A stretch of DNA of 64,000 nucleotides, taken from the NCBI GenBank assembly GCA_964017065.1, contig OZ024787.1, forward strand, positions 9,037,899 to 9,101,898. Reading direction: 5' to 3'. Under the pieces are notes generated by a model that was not told the DNA's origin, made no database searches, and saw only the letters and a list, made by a program, of their open reading frames with translations. Below are positions 55,746 through 64,000 of this stretch, piece after piece. The position numbers and the translations under genes were made by a program. Each line of letters opens with the position of its first letter. Position 1 is the stretch's first letter. Source of the stretch: Haliclona indistincta (Eukaryota; Porifera; Demospongiae; Haplosclerida; Chalinidae).

Positions 55746-55955
55746 TAACATACAAACTGTCACTCTGATTTATATTGAAAGCAGTTACTGTACACAAAAG
55801 ACTTTTTAGTTAGGACTATAATAATTATGATGTGTACACAATAGTAGACAATGATAATAAGACGGAGTCACAGTTAGCACCAAGATGTTTTTGATTTATG
55901 TACTTTTAAGTATCAAACACAGAAGTTCTTATTATTTTAAGCATACATCCCTTGT

Positions 55956-57701
55956 TTATTTGTCTATACTTCCATATATTTTGAAAGTATTTTTAACAAA
56001 TGGATCTTCTTCACTGTCGATTTCAATATCATCCTCGGTGTCATTATCGTACTCCTCTGCCAAATTTATTTCTCTCTCATATATCTCTTCTATCAGATAC
56101 TGCTCATTCACCACCTCATCTCGTAGACGATATCGGTACCGCCTAGACACACACAAGTACATCACCAGTGATAGAAAAATGAATCCTGTTTTAATGCCAT
56201 GGAGTATTTCCCATGAAGTGCGTTCAGTAGTAAACAGTTCAAGTGTTTGTACAAACAGATAGTTGATAGCAAGAAAAGCATACCACACACCAATGAGGAG
56301 TCCTTTCAGTCGAAGAGGAGCCTGAGCACAGATAAACTCAAGAGCAGTCATGAACACAAGAAGAATAGACAAGCCTTGAAGAACGCTCGGGATCCCAAGT
56401 AACAGAAAAGGGATGTTGTCTGTCTTGCAAGAGTATAAATTATCAGTAGCATTTGATATCGTGACACAAGCATTGTTTATGTTGATATCACATGATAGGA
56501 AATAACATGAGTCATACGTGTTGTTGTCAAAGTGATCACAGTATTCTCCTCCAGTCATTGTGACTTGAATGACAATTTCCAGAACTGCCTTAATGAAACA
56601 GCAGAACAGACCCAGTCCCATCCTCTTCAGCATGTTTGGGAAGTAGCCTCCACAGCAATGACTTAACAAATTTTGCACTGGAAGTCCAAGAATCAGTACT
56701 ATCTGTGTTAGTTGCATCGGTTCAGCAAAAAATAACAGTAACCATTTAGTGGGACATTGCTCTCTCATTATCTGATCTAAAGTAGAGTATCCATGTCCTG
56801 AGAGATGAAACCCAAGTAGTGACAAGAGGAGCAGGAGAATGCAGAAGAATGTCTTTGTGTCCTCCACCTCTTCCGTTGTGAATGGACCACCATACTTGTT
56901 CTTCCCAAGATCAATGCGTGGTGGAATGTCCTCCTCCCAGTAGGTGAATGCACTGCGACGCTCAGGGCATTTGTGGTTCCAAGCATACTTCAATACATTG
57001 TAGATGAGTTTGAGAGGATGATCACCTGTTCGATCAATGTTGAAGTGTTTTCTGAAATAAACCAGCACACACAAGCCGATGCATAAGCATATCAGTTGTA
57101 GACCATTCCCGATCAGCACAGCTGAGCACATCACAACAAAATAGTTCGGATAAAAATCGTCATATAGATTCAAGGGATCTTTCGTTTCCACGGTAATAGT
57201 ACACTGGCTATAAAATATTATTATCACGAGTAAAACATACAAAATCATATGTCGTCCTACTGTGCAACTCCAGTAGTACCAGTGTACATACCTACTGAGC
57301 TGATCTGAGGAGGCCTCTGGCATCTGGTCCATTCCAAACTGTGTAGCAGTAGATTCAAACAATCCGATTGCAATGAGACTGGTAGCTATTGTTATCCCGC
57401 CAAAAATGAATAAGCCTCTATCATAGATAAAGTTCCGAAATACGACTGCTGCAACACTCATTAGAGCAGTACTCACTATCATCAAGATGAAGGAGAAGAG
57501 TACAAACTTGTATCTGGTAAAGTAGACATCAGCTAGCCATCCAAGCAGAGGGTAGAGAAGATAAGCAACTGATTGACTGATTAGAATAGCAAGCACTCCA
57601 TCATCATTGACAGTATGAAATAATGGAAAATCTGATCCTATCACTGACAGATGGATCAAGAAACAACAAAGAATAATCAGACGAGCAGCCTTTGGTAGCA
57701 T
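55956..57701 (-). CDS. POT/PTR-type transporter B (SLC15-like)
   Basis: Single exon, 581 aa, about twelve hydrophobic segments. The N-half holds the GWLADVYFTRYKFVLFSF loop (MFS signature between helices 2 and 3) and QFGMDQMPEASSDQL..YYWSC..GR, the POT-family FGxDQ and YW motifs. A long cytosolic loop FNIDRTGDHPLKLIYNVLKYAWNH...RRSAFTYWEEDIPPRIDLGK is nearly identical in all four copies. A CYFLSCDININNAC segment with N-linked sites (NNACVTISNATDN) is probably the large extracellular loop between helices 9 and 10. The acidic C-tail is variable. The substrate cannot be read from sequence. The gene is convergent with A. Confidence 0.87.
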   Translation of the reverse strand: MLPKAARLIILCCFLIHLSVIGSDFPLFHTVNDDGVLAILISQSVAYLLYPLLGWLADVYFTRYKFVLFSFILMIVSTALMSVAAVVFRNFIYDRGLFIFGGITIATSLIAIGLFESTATQFGMDQMPEASSDQLSRYVHWYYWSCTVGRHMILYVLLVIIIFYSQCTITVETKDPLNLYDDFYPNYFVVMCSAVLIGNGLQLICLCIGLCVLVYFRKHFNIDRTGDHPLKLIYNVLKYAWNHKCPERRSAFTYWEEDIPPRIDLGKNKYGGPFTTEEVEDTKTFFCILLLLLSLLGFHLSGHGYSTLDQIMREQCPTKWLLLFFAEPMQLTQIVLILGLPVQNLLSHCCGGYFPNMLKRMGLGLFCCFIKAVLEIVIQVTMTGGEYCDHFDNNTYDSCYFLSCDININNACVTISNATDNLYSCKTDNIPFLLLGIPSVLQGLSILLVFMTALEFICAQAPLRLKGLLIGVWYAFLAINYLFVQTLELFTTERTSWEILHGIKTGFIFLSLVMYLCVSRRYRYRLRDEVVNEQYLIEEIYEREINLAEEYDNDTEDDIEIDSEEDPFVKNTFKIYGSIDK

Positions 57702-58027
57702 CTTGAAATTGTGACCAGCTGCAGTTTAATGCTGTGAAGTAAACAAGATTTCTTTTACATTTTAACTTTCATGTTGAAGTTATGGAAACATGTTTATGTG
57801 TGAACAACCACTCTATGCTAACGAAAGAAACGATTTCATAACATTAAAATGATTGGATAGCGGAAATTTGGCAATGCTTGTTGACAATATTAGTGAGTAA
57901 GCAATGACCACAGTACATGAAGAGAACACAGTGACACACATATTTCTGCAGCAACATGCAAGTTAATAAAAACATTTGTGTCTTCTAAGATAACTTTTCC
58001 ACACTGAATCGCTCTTGTAATGTATTC
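57702..58027. other. Intergenic 5' of transporter B
   Basis: 5' flank; no gene is seen. Confidence 0.4.
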
Positions 58028-58250
58028 AGAAACAAGATGAGAAGGAGAAGAGTGCAAATTTGTATCTGACATTATAGCTAGCCATCCAAGCAGAGGGTAT
58101 AAAGATGTAAGCAACTGATCATGATTGACTGATCAGATAAGCAAGCACTCCATCTTTATTGACAGTGCATGTGAAACAACAGGTAATGTGTATCAAAAAA
58201 AACAACAAAGAACAATTAGATGAACAGCATCTTGCATTTGTACACAAAAA
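58028..58250 (-). pseudogene. Relic of a transporter 5' end
   Basis: On the minus strand this matches the first ~70 codons of B and C (words AGCTAGCCATCCAAGCAGAG, CAAGCACTCCATC) with several indels and no open frame. It is the oldest member of the cluster. Confidence 0.8.
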
Positions 58251-58797
58251 GTTCACGTGTATTTCAAGCACAATTATTTATAATAATTATCTTACTGTAT
58301 AACTGGATTACGTAAACCAGCATTTTGTGTTCTATTTTAATGTTTGGATGACTGAATTTGACAATTGTTGTGACAATCTGTAGGTTCGCGTATGCATAAT
58401 AGAAAAAACTGATAAAATACACACTGCATGCCAACCATGTGTGTATCTGCTGTCACTAATAGTATACTTCAAAATATTTGTTGTTGTTCTTTCCTGTGCG
58501 AACACTTCTCTTTAGTCACATCCTAATTATTGCAAGTCCCACATGTAGCTCTCGCCCAAGAATAATAATATTATTGTCAACAGTTATAGCAACACTCTGG
58601 TTGCAAATCTAGTTGAGTTTGATGTTCTTTGTATAAGTGATAAGTTCCAAGGCTCACTTGCATCGCATGGTATTTTATTGTTTTGTATAGGCTGACAGAG
58701 CTACGTAAACGGCATAACCATACATACGTGTGTAAATATTGACATTATCTTGCACAACACACACTTAAAATGCAGCATGAAGTTCAAAGCATTCTAG
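58251..58797. other. Intergenic 3' of transporter C
   Basis: Nothing recognised beyond AT-rich sequence. Confidence 0.35.
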
Positions 58798-60552
58798 CTA
58801 CCTGCTCATACTGTCATACGTCTTACAGGTATGGTTTATCAAACGATGTTCTTCACGATCACTTATATCATAAATTTCTAGATCATAGCTATCATCACCA
58901 TACTCCTCTGCCAAGGTTATTTCTCTCTCGTATATCTCCTCTATCAGATACTGTTCATTCACCACCTCATCTCGCAGACGATATCGGTACCGCCTAGACA
59001 CACACAAGTACATCACCAGTGATAGAAAAATAAGTCCTGCTTTAATGCCATGGAATATCTTCCATGTTGTGCTTTTAATGGTAAAAAGTTCAGGCGCTTC
59101 TACCAGTAAGTAGTTGATAGAAAGAAATGCATACCACACACCAATGAGGAGTCCTTTTAGCCGAAGAGGAGCCTGAGCACTGATAAACTCAAGAGCAGTC
59201 ATGAAGACTAGAAGAATAGACAAGCCTTGAAGAGCATTGGGGAACAGTAGTAACAGAAAAGGAAGACTATTTTCTTTGCAAGAGTATAAATTATCAGTAG
59301 CATTTGATATCGTGACACAAGCATTGTTTATGTTGATATCACATGATAGGAAATAGCACGAATCGTAAATATTGTTATCAAAGTGATCACAGTATTCTCC
59401 TCCAGTCATAGTAGTTTGAACGATAATTTCCAGAAGCACCTTAATAAGACAACAGAACAAGCCAAGACCCATCCTCTTCAGCATATTTGGAAAGTGCCCT
59501 CGAAAGAAATGACTTATCAACTTTTGTAAAGGAAGTCCAAGAATTAAAACTAGAAACGTTAGATTCATTGGGTCAGTAATTGACAAAAATGCCCAGTGAG
59601 AGGGGCATTGCTCTCTCATTATCTGGTCTAGAGTAGAATATCCATGTCCTGAGAGATGAAACCCAAATAGTGACAAGAGGAGCAGGAGAATGCTAAAGAA
59701 TGTCTTTGTGTCCTCCACCTCTTCAGTAGTGAATGGTCCACCATACTTGCTCTTCCCAAGATCAATGCGTGGTGGAATGTCCTCCTCCCAGTAGGTGAAT
59801 GCACTGCGACGCTCAGGGCATTTGTGGTTCCAAGCATACTTCAGTACGTTGTAGATGAGTTTGAGAGGATGGTCACCAGTTCGATCAATGTTGAAGTGTT
59901 TCTTGTAGTAAACCAGCACACACAAGCCGATGCATAAGCATATCAGTTGTACACCATTCCCAATCAGCACAGCTGAAGACATCACGATGAAATAGTAGGG
60001 ATCTAGATCTTGGAGTAAATTGTTTGGATCCTGCATTGTCACGGTGATAGTACAATTTCTAAAGAAAACCAATATCGAAAACATAATACATAAAATTATC
60101 AGCCGTCCCATATTGCAGCTCCAATAGTACCAATGGATAAATATGCTTAGCTGATCTGAGGAGGCCTCTGGCATCTGGTCCATTCCGAACTGTGCAGCAG
60201 TAGATTCAAACAAACCCATTGAAACGAGACTGATGAAAACAACCATTCCACCGAGAAGGAACAAGCTCCTTTCATGAATAAAGTTTACAAACACGGCAGC
60301 AACAGCACTCAAAAGAACACTGCTCATGAGCATCATGATAAAGGAGAAGAGTACAAACTTGTATCTGGTAAAGTAGACATCAGCTAGCCATCCAAGCAGA
60401 GGGTAGAGAAGATAAGCAACCGATTGACTGACAAGAAAAGCAAGCACTCCATCTTTGTTTTCAGTGTGATAAAGAGCAAAATCTGATCCTATGATTGACA
60501 GATGTATCAAGAAACAACAAAGTATAACCAGACGAGCAGCCTTTGGTAGCAT
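58798..60552 (-). CDS. POT/PTR-type transporter C (SLC15-like)
   Basis: Single exon, 584 aa, collinear with B without gaps of note. It has the same start (MLPKAARLVILCCFLIH), GWLADVYFTRYKF, FGMDQMPEASSDQL, YYWSCNMGR and RTGDHPLKL loop. The loops differ from B mainly at the exofacial stretches (residues ~165-190 and ~310-330) and at the C-tail, which is where substrate range or regulation may have diverged. It is a tandem copy of B in the same orientation. Confidence 0.87.
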   Translation of the reverse strand: MLPKAARLVILCCFLIHLSIIGSDFALYHTENKDGVLAFLVSQSVAYLLYPLLGWLADVYFTRYKFVLFSFIMMLMSSVLLSAVAAVFVNFIHERSLFLLGGMVVFISLVSMGLFESTAAQFGMDQMPEASSDQLSIFIHWYYWSCNMGRLIILCIMFSILVFFRNCTITVTMQDPNNLLQDLDPYYFIVMSSAVLIGNGVQLICLCIGLCVLVYYKKHFNIDRTGDHPLKLIYNVLKYAWNHKCPERRSAFTYWEEDIPPRIDLGKSKYGGPFTTEEVEDTKTFFSILLLLLSLFGFHLSGHGYSTLDQIMREQCPSHWAFLSITDPMNLTFLVLILGLPLQKLISHFFRGHFPNMLKRMGLGLFCCLIKVLLEIIVQTTMTGGEYCDHFDNNIYDSCYFLSCDININNACVTISNATDNLYSCKENSLPFLLLLFPNALQGLSILLVFMTALEFISAQAPLRLKGLLIGVWYAFLSINYLLVEAPELFTIKSTTWKIFHGIKAGLIFLSLVMYLCVSRRYRYRLRDEVVNEQYLIEEIYEREITLAEEYGDDSYDLEIYDISDREEHRLINHTCKTYDSMSR

Positions 60553-61559
60553 CTTGTATAATAGCTGGTACAGGAGTCACTGGATCACTAGATAGTTATG
60601 TACAGCAACTTCAACTAGGACTTTATAATTTAAGATAGTTGGTTTGGGTTACTATAGCGTCGGTATTTTGATTCTTATAAATGTTAAAAGCAGCAGTACG
60701 GGTTCACTTTAAACAATAAGAAACAACAAACAGCTGATTAGAAATTGAAAATTGTCTTATGTTTGCCAATAAAATGTACACAATGGTAGACAAGGTACAT
60801 TTGTGAAGTTAAGTCAGAGAGGATGCATTACAACATAAAAATCTTTTGCTTGAGTTCCACTAAAATAGTATTGTTTAATTACGACAATGTAGGCCCAAAC
60901 TAGCTAAGCATTAGCATTGTTCTTTCTGACAAAATGCTGCATGGCACCTGGAAATTTAAAATAACAAGACCCATAATTGTGTTATGCATTCAAGTACAGT
61001 TATCTTTAGCTTCTAATGATTCAGCGGAGCCATCCTGTTCAACTATAACTACCTCTCGTATCAGATAACTCAATATCCAAGACACACTTAAGTTACAAAA
61101 GTATAACCACAGAGGAGCCCTTTCAGTTAGAATTTTGAATATACTATAGATTTGTCTGTGGGAATTATAATACCGGTATACCTCAGATACACCTCACTAT
61201 TTTTTACCAGCAGCATTGCCCGGGGATTGATCGACATTAGACACAGTTGAGAGCGTCACACAAGGAAATATTTGTCAACCACATGGACTTTGGACATCTA
61301 TTTCATTTGCAATCCAAGTATAGCACTGTGTGGGTTTAAAAAATACAAAATGGGGGAATGTAGAAATTACCACATGTATGCATGTTTTTTATAGAAAGTA
61401 AAAAATTTTACTTTTTCTATTATCCCTACATATCGTTGCCGAGCGGCATGATAATAAAAAAACTGTAAGTGCACTATAACTGTTTATTTTGCTATCTTTA
61501 TACACTGTAACAAAAAATGAGTTAATCACGTTTTCTTTGCATGCAGATATGTTTAGTGA
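60553..61559. other. Intergenic between transporters C and D
   Basis: A short palindrome AGAAAGTAAAAAATTTTACTTTTTCT-like (61394-61419) and a downstream ATCCCTACATATCG motif are present; the latter resembles 10086. No gene is seen. Confidence 0.4.
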
Positions 61560-64000
61560 TTATTTTGAGATAGAGCCATAACTTTGTTTTGATCCTAACA
61601 AGCCTTCTCTTTCTAGATAGCTTTCATCAATACTCTCATCATTAGATTCGTTACTTTCAGTTTCATTGTCTTCAATATTATTGTGTTGAGATATTTCTCT
61701 CTCGTATATCTCCTCTATCAGATACTGCTCATTCACCACCTCATCTCGCAGACGATATCGGTACTGCCTAGACACACACAAGTTCATCACAAGTGATAGA
61801 AAAATGAATCCTGCTTTAATGCCATGGAGTATTTCCCATGAAGTGCCTTCAGTGGTAAACAGTTCAAGTGTTTGTACAAACAGATAGTTGATAGCAAGGA
61901 AAGCATACCATACACCAATGAGGAGTCCTTTCAGTCGAAGAGGAGCCTGAGCACAGATAAACTCAAGAGCAGTCATGAAGACTAGAAGAATAGACAAGCC
62001 TTGAAGAGCATTGGGGATCAGTAGTAACAGAAAAGGGAAGTTGTTTGTCTTGCAAGAGTATAAATTATCAGTAGCATTTGATATTGTGACACAAGCATTG
62101 TTTATGTTGATATCACATGACAGAAAATAGCATGAATCGATAGTGTTGTTGTCAAAGTGATCTCAGTACTCTCCTTCAGTCATTGTGGCTTGAATGCCAA
62201 TATCAAAAGCTGCCTTAATGAGACAACAGAACAGTCCCAGTCCCATTCTCTTTAGCATATTTGGGAAGTGCCTTCCACAGTAACGACTCAACAAGTTTTG
62301 TACTGGAATTCCAGCAACCAAGACTAGTAATGCTGGATGCATAGGGTCACCTAAAAATGTAAATGCCAATTTAGAAGGACATTGATCTGCCATTATATGT
62401 TTCATACTAGAGTATCCATGTCCTGAGAGATGAAACCCAAATAGTGACAAGAGGAGCAGGAGAATGTAGAAGAATGTCTTTGTGTCCTCCACCTCTTCAG
62501 TAGTGAATGGACCACCATACTTGTTCTTCCCAAGATCAATGCGTGGTGGAATGTCCTCCTCCCAGTAGGTGAATGCACTGCGACGCTCAGGGCATTTGTG
62601 GTTCCAAGCATACTTCAATACATAATAGATGAGTTTGAGAGGATGGTCACCAGTTCGATCAATGTTGAAATTTTTCTTAGAGTAAACCAGCACACACAAG
62701 CCGATGCATCCACACGTTAGCTGTAGAATAGTCATTATGAGTATTGCTGAGCACATCACCGTGAAATAGCTTGGGTTAGGCCATTCCCAGTAAGAGCAAA
62801 GTATGCGTGGAATGTATGCGTGGGCGTACAGCTCTTGCTGGGCCAGCACTGGAGTGCGAGATGATTACGTAATGGCTGGCGTTTATACACAAATTTATAT
62901 GGCGCTTATGAGAAATATAGCGATACTTTTAGCGTCTGTGTAGCGATCTCCGTATACCGCACAACCGCGTGGCCTTGCTTGCCGTCTTCGTCCAAGCACG
63001 CTCTGTGGAAGGATAAAGATTCCGCGAAGATAGGCACCAGCGCTGGCGAGCTACAGACGCACAAGCAAGGGCTACTTCGCCGAAAAAGACGGCCATTAAT
63101 AGTGCAAGCTGCTCTCAGGATGCAGTTGCTGTGTATCTGGAAGACGGAGATATTGAGGGAGCTACTTTGGAGGAACCCTTGGAAGCCAAGACAACCTCAC
63201 AACTACGCTGGTGGCTTGTGTGTCACGGGAGGTAGCAGGCTAAGTAGCCCTTGCTTGTGCGTCTGTAGCTTGCCAACGCCGGTGCCTATCCTCTTGGAAT
63301 CTTTATCCTTCCACAGAGCATGCTTGGACGAAGACGGCAAGCAAGGCCACGCGGTTGTGCGGTATACAGAGATCGCTACACAGACGCTAAAAGTATCGCT
63401 ATATTTCTCATAAGCGCCATATAAATTCGTGTATAAACGCCAGCCATTACGTAATCATCTCGCACTCCAGGCTAGCCCGGAAGCCAATTTACCAGTCATT
63501 AACGCTAATGAAATTCTTTAGGCTCTTATTGGGAATGGCCTAAGAAGAATAATACCCCATGAGACACATACAATGCAATTAGTCGTCCCACATTACAGCT
63601 CCAATAGTAGCCATGAAAAAATAGACTGAGCTGATCTGAGGAGGCCTCTAGCATCTGGTCCATTCCAAACTGAATAGCAGTAGATTCAAACAAACCCATT
63701 GAAATGAGAACAATAGCAAGAGCTAACCCAGCAAAAAGGAATAAGCCTCTATCATAGATGAAGCTAACAAACAAAGCCAATGACACAATCAAGAGAACTG
63801 TGCCCACTATCATCAAGATAAAGGAGACGAGTATAAACTTGTATCTGGTAAAGTAGACATCAGCTAGCCATCCAAGCAGAGGGTAGAGAAGATAAGCAAC
63901 TGATTGACTGATTAGAAAAGCAATCACTCCATCTTTTCTGACTGTGTGAAATAATGGAAAATCTGATCCTATCACTGACACATGCATTAAGAAGCAACAA
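61560..64000 (-). pseudogene. POT/PTR-type transporter D, pseudogene, runs off the window
   Basis: Matches B and C over its length, but the first ~15 codons lie beyond position 64000. Lesions: a 762-bp TA-flanked foldback element (62779-63540) sits in the coding sequence near residue ~165; about 20 codons around it are missing and the frame does not rejoin; and TGT is changed to TGA at 62163-62165 (GGEY-stop where B and C read GGEYCDHF). The frame after the nonsense codon is still open to the normal end at 61560, so decay is fairly young. Confidence 0.87.
62779..63540. mobile_element. Foldback MITE inside transporter D
   Basis: Outer ends GGCCATTCCCAGTAAGAGC and GCTCTTATTGGGAATGGCC are flanked by TA (62777-62778, 63541-63542). 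An inner pair of ~235-bp inverted arms (about 62850-63083 and 63239-63467) includes CGCACAACCGCGTGGCCTTG, GTCTTCGTCCAAGCA and CACAAGCAAGGGCTAC. The open frames inside it are artefacts. Confidence 0.88.

Noticed and set aside
54630..62611. A repeated ~69-codon frame (MLGTTNALSVAVHSPTG...) in all transporter copies
   Set aside because: It overlaps the conserved RTGDHPLK-WEEDIPPR loop in a second frame of the same strand as each gene. It is conserved only because the transporter code is conserved.
62979..63413. 144-codon plus-strand open frame
   Set aside because: Lies wholly inside the arms and loop of the foldback element.

Overview
The window looks like nuclear DNA of an intron-rich basal metazoan, most likely a sponge (demosponge). 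The base composition is AT-rich. Most introns are 40-100 bp with clean GT-AG borders, genes are tightly packed and often head-to-head, and small non-coding transposons are abundant. The gene content is animal: GGA, Integrator subunit 15, LAMTOR2, TRIM-NHL, a Death-domain exon and a secreted beta/gamma-crystallin protein. The species was not identified. The sponge assignment is inference from gene style, not from a marker gene.

Region 1 (1-13 kb) is repeat-rich. It holds a 101-bp satellite (about 23 copies) with higher-order structure, a ~110-bp triplet repeat, an unrelated second 101-bp array, a tRNA-derived SINE fused to a (CA)n run, a ~280-bp (GTCA)n run, a Death-domain exon, a broken copy of a COX10 exon and a duplicated ~700-bp non-coding block. 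Region 2 (13.3-15.7 kb) is an intronless, TATA-driven gene for a secreted protein: signal peptide, four beta/gamma-crystallin domains, a lectin-like segment, two furin-type sites and a C-terminal JAMM metallopeptidase-like domain with all metal and catalytic residues. It is the most novel architecture here.

Region 3 (16.5-30.4 kb) is housekeeping: COX10 (+) converges on INTS15 (-), INTS15 is head-to-head with GGA (+), and GGA converges on a TRIM-NHL gene (-). I worked out full exon structures for COX10, INTS15 and GGA; all keep frame through every splice. Region 4 (30.6-48.6 kb) is a tandem array of short-chain dehydrogenase/reductase (SDR) genes: four intact seven-exon genes, one pseudogene and a 3' relic, all on +. 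They share identical intron phases, a predicted N-myristoylation start and a Glu/Gln-rich tail. Their introns have taken in many MITEs, and comparison of paralogues gives empty sites that prove insertions.

Region 5 (49.9-52.5 kb) is LAMTOR2 (-) head-to-head with a 13-exon RRS1 (+). Region 6 (52.7-64 kb) is a cluster of POT/PTR-type (SLC15-like) transporters: two intact single-exon genes (-), one (+) split by a 1.2-kb insertion carrying a perfect 153-bp inverted repeat, one (-) pseudogene with a foldback element and a nonsense codon that runs off the window end, and a relic fragment. Regions 4 and 6 together show gene-family birth and death driven by tandem duplication and non-autonomous transposons.
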